DNA of 64,000 nt from Chlorops oryzae (taxonomy: Eukaryota; Arthropoda; Insecta; Diptera; Chloropidae). Position 1 is the stretch's first letter, and every line of letters begins with the position of its first letter. A program made the position numbers and the translations under genes. The notes below the pieces were generated by a model that ran no database searches, was not told where the DNA came from, and worked only from the letters and a program-made list of their open reading frames with translations. Shown piece by piece: positions 1-10,375 of this stretch. The stretch is from contig CM035806.1 of the NCBI GenBank assembly GCA_020466095.1, forward strand, positions 91,952,631 to 92,016,630. The letters are read 5' to 3'.

Positions 1-827
1 TATAAATTTTTCTATTTTAAAAAATTTGATGCGAAGATTTTTCCTATTCTTCGATGCTACAGTTTTCATTTTCGGTTTATTTAAAAAAAAAAATTATATA
101 TACTTACTTATAATTGAATGTACTATCAAAATATTCAGTTATCGGTAAGTTATATATGTCGGGATAACCAAAGTTTTTTTTAATACTTTTGGAAAAAAAA
201 TTTTTGACAGGCAACTTATGCTGTCACAAAAAAAAAAAATTTTCTGATTAAAAAAAAAATTAATATTAAAAAAAAATTGTCCAAAAATCTAATTTTTTTT
301 CGTCTGCAGTTTTGGACAAGTATATCTCCTAACATGGCGATATTACCGTTCACAATTAATAAGCTTTTGAAAAACCAAAGTCAAACAATAAAAATTTGAA
401 AACAGAAGTCAAATTTTTGGAACGATTTGATAATGAACGATTTTCTGCTAACTTTCAATACTAAACTCAGTACTTAAGCTTAAACCTATATGAACTTAAA
501 AAAAAAAAAATATTAATAATAATTTCAATGATACATTATTTGGATTTTACTTAAATTTACTCAAAATAAAACTTTCATCTATTTGACAAAGGCTTAAGTA
601 ACTCTCGACGTCAGCAGAATCGCCTAAAATTTTTTAACTAACCTCCTTTTTCGCTTCTAATAATAAATACCAACAAACATATATGTTAGTGTAACTATAC
701 TAGTTTACTAGAAATAAGTTTACGAATCAACCGGAAATTACCAGCGGCAACTTTCCAGGAACTCCACTACATTACTTCAAGGCACAAAATTTCATCTTTA
801 TATGACGTTTCCAACTCCATTACACGG

Positions 828-1140
828 CAGCCACACGTTCAATTTTTGGCTTTCAAGTTCCCATACACTCAAAACATTTTACTAACACACTCACACTTTT
901 AGGACTTGAACGCCAACTTGACTTCAATTTTTCTTTCAAGATCCGTTTCAATTTTACGTTCAAGTTTTTAACAGCTGATCATAGTTGCATAGCATTCTAA
1001 GTTGTTTCCTTGACGACGGCATTTTGAAAATAAAATTGCCTTTCAAGTTGCGTGCAGCCTACGTCATAGCTTCAATTTTAAGAAATTTGACAACCAGTAG
1101 GTGTGCTCAACTTGAAAGCAAATTATTGAACGTGTGGCTG
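828..1140. mobile_element. MITE-like element, CAGCCACACGTTCAA ends
   Basis: The left end reads cagccacacgttcaa and the right end ttgaacgtgtggctg, an inverted repeat. Similarity continues inward: 'gctttcaagtt' on the left and 'aacttgaaagc' on the right. There is no ORF. The same ends recur at 17196-17508 (block copy 2) and, in a shorter diverged form, at 35746-35884 inside the hAT element; the window ends just as a further copy starts at 63995. This indicates a mobile non-autonomous family. I could not define a target duplication, so the superfamily is unknown. Confidence 0.75.
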
Positions 1141-1608
1141 CAGTGTTAAAGCTAAATGTAAAATACGAGAGTTCATCTTTTCATTTCAATTGGGAATTTT
1201 ATTGGCCAGATAAAGCAAAAACAAACCGGTAGCATTATCCAAGGCACATTACATCATATTTAAAACTGTTGTACAACCGCCGTTCTAAAAACAATTTTGT
1301 TATAAACGGCACAAAAGGCGAAACAAGTGACGGCCAGTAATCTCACATCAATAGATTGTCAACATTGGTCTTTATTCTACAGTTCGCAGTTTGCAGCGTC
1401 CCGTCTCATCAATAACTTCCAAAATATCAACGTTTTAAAATATATGTCACATTTTGTTGCAAGACCATACTGCCTCCTTGGAGCGCTCAGAAAAAGATTG
1501 TCAGCAATATCAAACTAAAAAATCTTAAAACACTCTGCTCTAAGCATTCATAATAATTGAAAAAGTCTCATGATTTTCTTTACATAAAGAAATTTTCATT
1601 GATGCTAA

Positions 1609-2400
1609 CTTGCCTACGAATGCAATATCAAACTTACTGAACTCCACTCCTTTGATGTCATCAAGGTTACTGGAAACAATTTCTCACCTGAAATATTGCG
1701 ATCACAGGATGTTTTGGTGAAAGTTTTACATCTACAAGTCGAAGCAATGGTTCGAGGCAACAATTCAAGCTCAGGGAGCAGGAAGCGCTGCGCAAAGAAA
1801 AAGCTCGCGAGCACACCCCGAAAACCTAAGCACGCCACTAACTCCAAACGTATCTCTGCGGGAGGATAAACCTTGCGCAATGCTGAGAGATGCGAGAAGA
1901 AAGCAAAGCTACTATAAGGGAGAAGGGGCTGGAGCATGGATTCCCAAAAAATGCAACAACCTCACAAAAGTTCGAATCACCCTACATTGTTCGAATCACT
2001 GACCCAGCAGCAGAGCGTCTCATCACGATTATTAACGTGTTCGAAACACACGACATTTTTCAAATCAAGGACCAGTTGCGTGGGAAAGGAAATAGTTGCA
2101 GCCGGACCGATCATGAGATTCAAATAAATTGGTCTCGACAGCAGTTGATAAGGAAAACTGTGCGCTATCGTTCAGAAGTCCTCATAGGAACGAAAGCCGT
2201 TTTCGTCACAGTTATTCCTTATGTTTATTTCTGGATTTCTACTGGCCAATAAATGACATAATTTTCCTCATCTGCGGCGCGACAATAATCGCAGACAGCG
2301 AGAGTCATCAGTGCCCATCACACCCCGAACGATTTTGGAATCGGGGACAGCATGAATCATCAGTGTCGATCAACCCATGAACTATAAATGTTTCGTGAAC
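1609..2400 (+). other. GC-richer segment with overlapping short ORFs, possible decayed coding sequence
   Basis: Base composition rises well above the surrounding AT-rich DNA. Plus-strand open frames succeed one another: a stop-free stretch of about 86 codons to 1868 rich in Ser, Lys and Arg, then overlapping frames at 1890-2252, 1936-2127 and 2129-2380. No single frame spans the segment and I recognise no domain. It could be a decayed exon or processed pseudogene captured in the repeated block, or part of an unknown element. It is repeated with the block at 17977-18768. Confidence 0.3.
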
Positions 2401-3042
2401 AGCAGCCAATATGGATTATTACAAGTAAGGAAGCAATAAGAATAACATTGTAAGTTTTTCTTATAATCACACGCTTTTTCTGGATGTAGTAGTATTCTCT
2501 TAAACTAATTGTATGTATCTCTATTTGCTTCGAAATAGTTAAAAAAAAAAAAAGAACAAGCTTTTTGCTATTTTTCATAAAATTCGCCATACCTTAATTC
2601 ATTAAACAGAAACAATCTAGTTTCTGCATTCCTGTTATTTATTAGAAAAAAAAAAAGGTGCATATATAAGTTCGTGCATATTTTCCTTAAATTTATCCAA
2701 TTTCAATTGTTTGATTTGTTTATGCGCGTCATGCAAGGTTGTAAAGAAGTGACAAGGGAGAAGGAATTGAATTAACTTAAAGTTAAAAGTTTTTTTTTCA
2801 TTTTAGCCTAAGATATTCTAAGTCAGTACGTTTAGTTTTTCAACCTAGCATAAGAAAAATTTACAGTAAAATCTTAAAACTCAAAAGAAAACCAGAACCG
2901 AACGTCACAAAATTCGAATGTAGGGATCGCGTCTCGTGTCCGAAATTGTCCGTAAACAAAAACAAATATATTTTTTCTCCTATTTTGCCCGGGATCCTTC
3001 CTATAAGGGGGGAGGGATGTTAGGTGTCGACTTTGGCTAAGT

Positions 3043-3094
3043 AGGTTGAGAACCCCTGGCGGTGGTAGCCACAGACCACCACGCTGGGAGCGCC
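3043..3094. repeat. 52-bp motif shared with the LINE/gypsy junction
   Basis: This 52-bp stretch, starting aggttgagaacccctgg and ending ctgggagcgcc, also occurs at 10325-10375, 19411-19462 and 57116-57167. The copies inside the block differ from those at the LINE/gypsy junction by two substitutions. Flanking sequences on both sides are unrelated between the two contexts. Its first 15 bases resemble the right terminal repeat of some hAT elements, but no partner end was found. Confidence 0.8.
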
Positions 3095-3633
3095 TGAAAG
3101 TAATTCCATTACATTTCAGCAATCTGGCTGTAACTATCTTCTTCTAACATTTTTACCAAAGCGTGAGAATTAAAAAATATTTTATTTCCACTTCCAACGA
3201 GTTTTTGCCGAATATGCATTCCCATAAATCTAAAGCTGAAATGCACTTGTGCATTCTGCACATATAACATTTCATTAAAAATCAAAATGTAGCAAACAAA
3301 AGCAAATTGTCTAAAAAGATTGCAAACGTTATCTGCAAGACTTTATAAGGTTTTGATTTCAAACAACCGTAAAATTTCGGACGCATGGAACGGCAAGGAA
3401 AATTCTGCCGACGTTGCATTCCCACGATCAGCACATAGGCTGATCGCTTTTCCAAGTCACGTTGTCCCAACTTATGTGCGCCGTCGCGGCCAGCAAGCCG
3501 TCGACGGCTAAGTAGCGTTAGGAAGTCGAAGAGGAAAATAAAAATCCTAACGCCGGAGAGTCGATTGGAATTTTGAAGCCGGGAAGACGGCCGGCTCAGA
3601 GTCGTTTGGAAGATAGGAAGCCGTGAAGACGGC

Positions 3634-4010
3634 CGTTCGTTTAACATAATTGATTTTTTTGGAAAGTTAAAAAAAAAGAATTATTTAAAGTTCGTTTAAC
3701 ATAATTGATTTTTTTGGAAAGTTAAAAAAAAAAAGAATTATTTAAAGTTCGTTTAACATAATTGATTTTTTTGGAAATTTAAGTAAAAAAAATTATTTAA
3801 AGTTCGTTTACATAATTGATTTTTTTTTTGGAAAGTTAAAAAAAAAAAAAATTATTTAAAGTTCGTTTAACATAATTGATTTTTTTGGAAAGTTAAAAAA
3901 AAAAGAATTATTTACAGTTCGTTTAACATAATTGATTTTTTTGGAAAGTTAAAAAAAGAATTATAAAGTTCGTTTAACATTATTGATTTTTTTGGAAAGT
4001 TAAAAAAAAA
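3634..4010 (+). repeat. Tandem array, about seven units of about 57 bp
   Basis: Seven consecutive units each begin with 'gttcgtttaacat', continue as 'aattgatttttttggaaa' and end in a poly(A) run plus 'gaattattta'. Units differ mainly in A-run length and small deletions. A GC-rich segment precedes the array, with two near copies of 'gaagacggccg' at 3581-3625. The array is repeated in block copy 2 at 20002-20378. Confidence 0.9.
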
Positions 4011-4839
4011 ATATTAAAGAAATCTCTATCTAAAAATCAAAAGGTAAAAACACTCAGATAACGTCAAAAAGATGAAAACATCAAAAGTCAATGTGAAAAA
4101 CCCAATTTATGTTACGTGTTGTTAAAATAAAAAAAAATAAATTAAAAATCAATTCTACATAAATGTGTTGTGTGCATCAAAAACATACGAATATCTTAAT
4201 AATAATAATAATAATAATTCTTTGCGTCTGTACTATTTTCACAGAAAACGCATTTGTTTCTACATACATATTGTCCAAAAACAAAAAATAAAAGCTAGTT
4301 TATAATCCATGTTGTGAGCTGTAACTCGTTTTAATTGACGATCGTCCGTAAGAGTCAAACAAATCTTCTTGATTGTGAAAAAAAAAAAGAAAGTAACAAA
4401 AAAAAAGAGAAATAAATAAACATTGTGAACTAAAATTTAATTCTGGTGCGGTTTTTTTTGAAAAGAGAAAGGAAAACAAAAAAAATATTGTAATAACGAC
4501 ACCCCTTCTCCCCCTTTTTCAAACAAAAAAAAAAGAAGGAAACAATAACGTTACACTCCTTCTTCCCCTTTTCCAACAAAAAAGGAAGAAGATAAAAAAC
4601 GTTACAAAAGGTTTGATTTTCAGTTCGTTTGCAACTGAATGAGTATTATATTTTGTTTTTTTTTTAGTCCTCTTGAAGTTTTCCGTTCTTCGTACGCTGA
4701 TTGAAATGGGCAAAAGGAATTTGGGATTTTCAATATGCTTTTTCGACTTTGTTTTGATTTTTTTTACGCAGCCGAGAATCTATATTGGTGTGAGTTTTGA
4801 TTCTCTGTGTGTCAGCTAGCGATTTAAGAGGCGTTTTGC

Positions 4840-5329
4840 AAATATAAATGAGGGAAGCAATTTTTTCGTTTCTCGGAAGGGACCGTCCATATTTTAAGCC
4901 CCCTTACCGCCCCACTGTATGATCACGGAATATATGGTTGGCCCTTAAATATTATTTTTATTAACATTCATAAGTTTTTGCACATGAAAATAATTTTTTC
5001 ATTCCAAATGAATGGAAAAAAGTGGCAATTAAACTTCGTTTGGAATTTTCGTTGGTTGTAATTAAGTCCTTCGTTTGCTATAAAAAAAAATTCAATACTT
5101 TCTACGATCCGACAGGGCTCAAACCCGAGACCCTCGAATTCCAAGTCGTGCACCTTATGCAATATGCCACATCATGCCTTGCAACAGTTGAGGAAATTAC
5201 CACTCCTATTATGATTTTCGACTACGACTACGAATTTTTAATTTTCTAGTACATATGTGGAAAATTAAAAATTTTTGTCGACGATAGAACTTTTTCGATT
5301 CTCTATCAGTAGTCGAAAATCAAATATGT
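4840..5329. other. AT-rich unique sequence, no feature seen
   Basis: This is the flank just right of block copy 1. It has short ORFs on both strands with no recognisable product and no clear inverted or direct repeats. Confidence 0.5.
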
Positions 5330-6141
5330 CTAATTATACCTTTTCCGAAGGAAAGGGTATATTAAGTTTGGCATGGAGTATGTAACATACCAAAGGAGTC
5401 GCGATAGATATAGACATATATATATATATTCTTGATCAGGGTGACAAGAGGAGTCGATCTAGCCACTTGAACCAGGTAAATGTCCGAAAAACTGCATACA
5501 AATTTTTTTCTTAGTCCCTTCTTGGGTCGTGGGAATTGGTTCAGAAGTTTCAAAAATCAGGATTCTTAACGTTTTCCGTGAATAACTTTTTTACTATACA
5601 TCCCAGCTTATTGAAATTTGGTGTGTGTATAGCTACTATGTAGACTTAAGCTTTCTCTGAAAAAAAAATTGCGACATCGCTATAACTATGGTCATCATCC
5701 TACACATTAGAAAAAAACACTCTTTCTCTTATCCTCATATCTGAATACAAAAATGATTTTTTTTTTTTTGCTTCTTCTGGTTGTGTATTTTGTCGCCAAA
5801 TAAAGTCGTCATTTATGGTTAAAATTTGATCAAGATCACCATTCGCGAAATTCGCAAAAATTTTATTTTTACTATTTTGAATTGAGGTTTTCGCAGCTAG
5901 ACAAAATGTCCTCTAACGGTTCAAATTTGATCAAGACCATCATGCGCGAAAATTTTGTGCTTAATAATAATCTCGAGTTTTAGAAGCTAAATCGAAGTTC
6001 AGATAAGGTATAAATAGACATCCAAGCTAGAACAACGAAAACGGCAGGAATTTTTGTTAAGGTAATATTTTAACATATTTCAGGCTGAGGAAAAGGTATG
6101 TGTGCAATCGGCTTAGCCGATGTAAACTTCTTTACTTGTTT
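5330..6141 (+). mobile_element. DINE/helentron-like non-autonomous element
   Basis: The left end has the 'tatacc...aagggtatattaag' arrangement typical of dipteran DINE/mini-me elements. It is followed by 'agatatagacatatatat' and a degenerate 'gatcagggtgacaagagga' core in place of a (GTCY)n tract. The right end has a perfect palindrome, atcggcttagccgat (about 6107-6121), followed by 'cttctttacttgttt', as expected for a helentron-related 3' hairpin terminus. There is no coding capacity. Family knowledge supports the class; the exact ends are inferred. Confidence 0.65.
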
Positions 6142-7017
6142 AAGTTAAATTTAGTATATTCAAAGGCGAAAAATTTATATTTAAATATTGGTCTTACCCG
6201 AATTTCAAAAAAAAATAGTCGTTTGAGCCAAATGAAACATCGTTTGTATCGAATGAAGTTTTAAAACCATTGCATTCATATCCAACATTTTTAATGATTT
6301 CCAAATAAAAAGGTCGTTTAGAAAATATCCAAACGTATTTCGTTTAAAAGAAGCTGAACCTAAACGAATTATTTCTTTGGGTGTGAAAATAATGTAAGTA
6401 AGCATATTGAAATTCATTAGCCTTGAAATTTCACTACAACCACAAATTTTCATATTTCCGTTAATTTTATTGAGACACTCCAATATCCAAAATCAGTAAA
6501 AGCAAAATATACAGTAGAACCCCATTAAGAATGTCACTTTGCATTTATTATGCGCTAATTTCTAAGAACTTTGGGCATTCAAGTTTTTGGCTTTTCCCTG
6601 TACGAATTTGCGAAAATTGAAGAGTAGGCTAAAAAAAGGCATAGGCATTCAATTCTTACGAGAGTAAATAGAAAAGCGATTATTTTCTGTTTCTATTTTG
6701 CTACGTTGCCGAATTTCAACAAATTCAAACGGTCAGGTGAAATTTATGAATGAATTCCATATTATTTCCTTCATTTAGCTACGCTGCCAAGTTTCAGGCG
6801 AAATTCGCGCATTCTTCAAATTACTTCTTCGTCCTGCGCACACTTCGAGCTAAACCAACGTGTCGAATCATACGCCCAAACACGCAATCGAGCATGTTGC
6901 AGCTCGGTAGCTAATAACCACCGCGTATCATAAGAAACCTTAAGAGAATCGATTCACTACTTTGGAGGCTCTTTATATCTATACTCTTTGATAATGCCAT
7001 TGGAGTTGCGATGAATA
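6142..7017. other. AT-rich spacer, nothing recognised
   Basis: Short ORFs only (for example 6205-6483 on the minus strand) with no domain. I see no repeat structure here. Confidence 0.45.
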
Positions 7018-7140
7018 ACATTTCCTCTCGATGGCAATTCCATCGCAATTGAGAATTACTCAAATTTTCCCCTTCATATCCTTGGTGAAAAAATTAATGA
7101 ATTGGTCATTTATGAGTAAATTTCCGGCTGGGAATAGACT
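7018..7140 (+). repeat. Dispersed repeat, inverted relative to 28806-28925
   Basis: This stretch ('gcaattgagaa', 'tcaaattttccccttcatat', 'ttaatgaattggtc', 'ttccggctggga') reappears as its reverse complement inside the inverted-repeat element at 28783-29154. It is therefore probably part of a diverged or truncated copy of that element. Confidence 0.7.
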
Positions 7141-7396
7141 GAACGTATGTGTTAAGGGTATATATGTATGTATGTTTGTCTTGCTAAGAAGTTTCGACTT
7201 CGTTTTTGAAGCATTTATTGAACAGAAATTATTTTCTGCGTTCATGTGAACTAATACGCGACAGCATTTCAAGCGGATTGCTGAAGCGAAAATGTTTGTA
7301 GCGCACTTGCTGTAGAAAATAAGATATGAATGGTCGGGCCTTGTCGGACGCATGTTGACGTACAGGTTTAACAAAAGTATATAAGTGTGGGATTTA

Positions 7397-7662
7397 TGTT
7401 ACGTTATACCTGGCAACCCTATTAGTTTCTCACCACTTTTAGAGAGATAAGCAAACTGAGCAAAGGAGAGTGAGGGCATTCTTCGTTTGACCGCCGAGCT
7501 GAAAGCATTAAGCTTTCCGTTATTTTTGTTGAAGCAGCAACGCTGAGGAGAAGTCGCGTTCTTTTTGTTAACTTAAATGTAATTTATAACCTCCTAAATA
7601 AGCTATTCGAATAACCCAATTTACCGAACAATAAATATAAATATTTGTACAACGAATCTACA
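7397..7662 (+). mobile_element. BEL/Pao-type LTR (5' LTR), candidate
   Basis: The interval begins 'tgttacgtta' and ends 'cgaatctaca', giving TG...CA ends, with a polyadenylation-like 'aataaatataaa' near 7630. It is placed as an LTR because a near-ideal primer binding site follows six bases later. The left boundary is inferred from the TG start only. The partner LTR was not found, and the LTRs at 53749-54548 are not obviously the same family. Confidence 0.55.
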
Positions 7663-7668
7663 AATTCT

Positions 7669-7686
7669 TGGGGGCTCGTCCGGGAT
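7669..7686 (+). promoter_or_regulatory. Primer binding site matching tRNA-Pro
   Basis: The 18 bases tgggggctcgtccgggat are complementary to the 3' end of tRNA-Pro. From established knowledge this is the same site used by several BEL/Pao elements and some retroviruses. It lies directly after the candidate LTR and so fixes the element's direction as plus. Confidence 0.8.
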
Positions 7687-8090
7687 TCTTTAGTGAGCGC
7701 CATCTCGCAACGGAACCTTTTTTCATCCATACTGTAGAGGTACAGTCGTCATATTGCACCTTTATTCAGCAATAGCATCTCCAAGTGGTGCGTTAATCGT
7801 CAAATTATAGCCACGAGGAAAAATTAATATTCTTTTGGATATTGTAATCGTCAAATTACAATCCAACAACAACAACAATTCGAATAGCGGACCGAAAGTT
7901 CTAGGAAGAAGCAGCAGAAGCGACGCCAAAACGCAGCGTTTGAGAAAAGAAGAGAGCAGAGATTGAACGAAGAGAGCGAAGGCAAAGCGACGAATTCGTC
8001 GTCAACGTCGAGAGGAAACTTCAATTTGCGTATATCAGCAGAGCAAACGTAGAGAGCAGAGAGTGGTAGCGGCAAATTGTTGTATGCGGA
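7687..8090 (+). mobile_element. Leader and start of a BEL/Pao internal region, truncated
   Basis: This is the sequence downstream of the tRNA-Pro primer site. It becomes purine-rich (about 7900-8070) and could encode a short Lys/Arg/Glu-rich Gag N terminus on the plus strand, but no long ORF is present. Near 8090 it runs into LINE sequence on the other strand, so the BEL element is cut off here. The exact junction is uncertain by about 100 bases. Confidence 0.4.
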
Positions 8091-9046
8091 GGCAGAAACG
8101 ACAGAATCACTGGCAAAGTCAATATCGTAGAGAAGTCGATCAGAGCATTCAGTCATAGGCAAATTAACCTCAGCATATTGTCGGATCTCATCTTCATAGA
8201 GGGATATGTCACATTTCATGTCATTGGCCTCCATTTAAGGACATCAGACTGTCGGCGAATAGGATCTTGGTATCCGATTTGAATTTTAATTGGGTTGTGG
8301 TCACTTAATGAGTGACAATCCATGACTGTCCACGAAAAACTCATTCCTCTCAATGCCATGGTATTTGCAAGCGTGATGTCAATGTCGCTGGCACCATTTG
8401 AGCTATTAAACGTGTACGAATCACTTGGTTCATTTAGCACAAATAAATTCTTCCCACTAAGCCATTCCGAGAGCACCTCTCCTCTTGCGTAGCTCAGCGC
8501 TCTAAGGGCACTCTGAGATATTTTAGAGTGCCACAGAGGTGATTGCGCATTCGCGTCCATCCCAATGATGGTAGGTGACCTGCTATCAAGCAGCAGGACC
8601 TCATCAAGGTATTGCAGATATGGCTCTATTGGTTCACTAAATTGATAGTAAACTGATATCGCCAATATTTCGTCCCAAACACCGCTAATTCCAACGGAAC
8701 AACCGATGTTGCCATATGGAATTTCTACGCAGTTTAGGCTGCTATCGTCAACAATTATTGCCGCCTTGCATCTGGAATCAGCATAAACTCGCATCTCTCC
8801 TGGCAAGCCCACTATCTTTTTCCTGCCCATTTCTGCCGAGTAGGGCTCCTGAACCAATGCAATCCTACACCTCTTCACTCGCATCATTCTACCCATATCC
8901 GCTGTTGCCTCTAAGCCACCACCACAGTTTAGTTGGAGGATGTACTCCATACTAATGGCGGGCCATTCTCCGTGCCAGCAACACTCCATATATCGGACAT
9001 GACTCAGAAAGCATGTGATGATTCGCTGGTTTACCGTTGAACTCAC
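8090..9046 (-). pseudogene. R1-like LINE ORF2, apurinic endonuclease domain, 3'-truncated
   Basis: The minus-strand frame starting at 9046 encodes an APE-type endonuclease. Visible motifs are an N-terminal 'LQLNCGG', a glutamate in 'LVQEPY' (about residue 68), 'IIGMDANAQSPLWH' (about 160-175), 'SDIDITLAN' and the C-terminal 'SLSDHNPI'. The enzyme nicks target DNA to start target-primed reverse transcription. The frame stops at 8216. The next ORF (8234 downward) continues the same protein in another frame, consistent with one missing G in the 'tggagg' stretch near 8230. No reverse transcriptase domain follows, because the element is cut near 8090 by the BEL leader. ORF2 overlaps the end of ORF1 by about 95 bases in a different frame, as is common in R1-clade elements. 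Confidence 0.8.
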
Positions 9047-10242
9047 AATTTCTGCACTTCAAAGCATTTTTACATGCCCGTTTAGCGTGTCCATGTTCGC
9101 CACATCGTCTACAGATCTCCTGCTCAACTTTACAGTTGGCAACCCGGTGGTCGAAACTCAAGCATCTGTAGCACCCAATCAACGTGTTTGGTTTATTTAC
9201 CCGAAACGAAAAATATTTTATGTAACAGCGGCCACAGTCAGTGAGCATTCTTGCTAGTTCCGATTTCATCTCAAGAGACACATTTATAGATCCACCAACT
9301 TTAGGCTCCCAGGGCTTGCTCCTTATTTTGACTCCGCTTTCAAAGGCGGCTGGGCTTTTTTTCTCCTTAAAGTTCTTCTTATATAGTTCCTCCATAAATT
9401 CATCTACGGATATCTGAGTTGGGACCTCTTTTACCGTCACAATCTCTCCCCTTTTAGGATTGATGGAGACTTCCAGTCCAACCTCCTTAAATTTCGGATT
9501 TTGCGCAATTTTCTCCCTTTCGGCCACTGATGGTGTACGGATGACAGCACCACCTCTTTTAACCGGCTTCAGATCATGAACTCTGACGTCATTTAGCGTG
9601 GGTCCAACCTCGTTACGGACATTTTCTATTATTTGCTCCGACGTCACCTCTGGATTCTGGCTTTTGACAACGAGTGCCCAGGTTTCCACTGCCTTTTTTA
9701 AATGTCCTTTTGGCGTTGCGGATTCTGCTGGTAACCTTGGTGGTGGAACAACACTAGAGCCTGCATATTTCACCTTCTCTTCTAATCTGGCTGCTTTATC
9801 CACGAGCGCCATGATGAGCGATTCAAAGCGATTCCCGGCATGTAAGACATTTAGTGCGACGTTCCGTGCTACGTTTTCGGTGAGAACCGCTTGGTTAAGC
9901 GCCAACTTAATTCCTGCCACTGCCTCTATGACCGCCCCAATAGAAAGGTCTGCACTTGCCTCGCTCCCTCTTTCAATGGCTCTCCTGGGTAGCTTTTTGG
10001 ATTGCTCCTTAATTTCGTGGGCTTCTTTTCCCTTCGGTGACGCCATTGAAGGTACCTGGTTAGCTTTTGCTTTTTCCCTATTTTTGGCACTCTTCCTCTT
10101 CAGCTTCTGCGACGGTATCTCAGCATTCTCGCTGTCAGTAGACACCAAGGTCGACCGCGCTTCGTCCACATCTTCCTATCAGTAAGGCTTATGTCCGACA
10201 TTGACACAGTAACGCCAAATTTCTTAGCTTTCGAGGCATTTT
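8952..10242 (-). pseudogene. R1-like LINE ORF1 (Gag-like nucleic-acid-binding protein), copy 1
   Basis: ORF1 of a non-LTR retrotransposon. A basic, Lys/Glu-rich N-terminal half is followed by a central domain and C-terminal zinc knuckles: CYRCLSFDHRVANC and CRRCGEHGHAKRAC (both C-x2-C-x4-H-x4-C), then a third Cys/His cluster starting CRNC. Three CCHC fingers suit the R1/Jockey group; the protein coats the element RNA. The open frame begins at 10169, but comparison with 56511-57051 shows the intended start lies near 10242. One T is missing near 10177 and one C near 10234 relative to copy 2. Both differences are one-base deletions and may be consensus errors. Confidence 0.8.
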
Positions 10243-10324
10243 GTCCAGTTGGACCACACTTTTTTTTGTTTTTGCGCACTTAATTTAGAAATAGTTTGCT
10301 CAAATTACCAAATTAACACTGAAA

Positions 10325-10375
10325 AGGTTGAGAACCCCTGGCGGCGGTGGCCACAGACCACCACGCTGGAGCGCC
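10325..10375. repeat. 52-bp motif at LINE/gypsy head-to-head junction, copy 1
   Basis: This is the same motif as at 3043-3094 and lacks one G relative to 57116-57167. To its left the LINE runs on the minus strand; to its right the gypsy-type leader runs on the plus strand. A tggcgcagccg string follows at 10380-10390; it resembles a tRNA-Ser primer site with one mismatch but lies far from gag. Confidence 0.75.

Larger units (their letters stand above)
1..4839. repeat. 4.84-kb repeated block, copy 1
   Basis: This block matches 16369-21207 at a constant offset of 16368; the only base change I noticed is near 1925 (g here, a at 18293). Both copies stop matching immediately after 'gcgttttgc' (4839 and 21207), so that point is a real right boundary. 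The left boundary is outside the window. It contains an inverted-repeat element (828-1140), a relatively GC-rich segment with short ORFs (1609-2400), a 52-bp motif shared with the LINE/gypsy junction (3043-3094), a second GC-rich segment (3340-3630), a 60-bp tandem array (3634-4010) and A-rich sequence to 4839. In copies 2 and 3 the block directly follows a decayed gypsy element, so copy 1 probably does too, upstream of the window. No transposase, TIR or LTR pair was found for the block as a whole. Confidence 0.95.

Noticed and set aside
3634..4010. CRISPR-like array
   Set aside because: Units are contiguous tandem copies without unique spacers, in a eukaryotic transposon context.
9598..10185. 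195-codon plus-strand ORF
   Set aside because: Antisense shadow of LINE ORF1, whose minus-strand frame has zinc knuckles.
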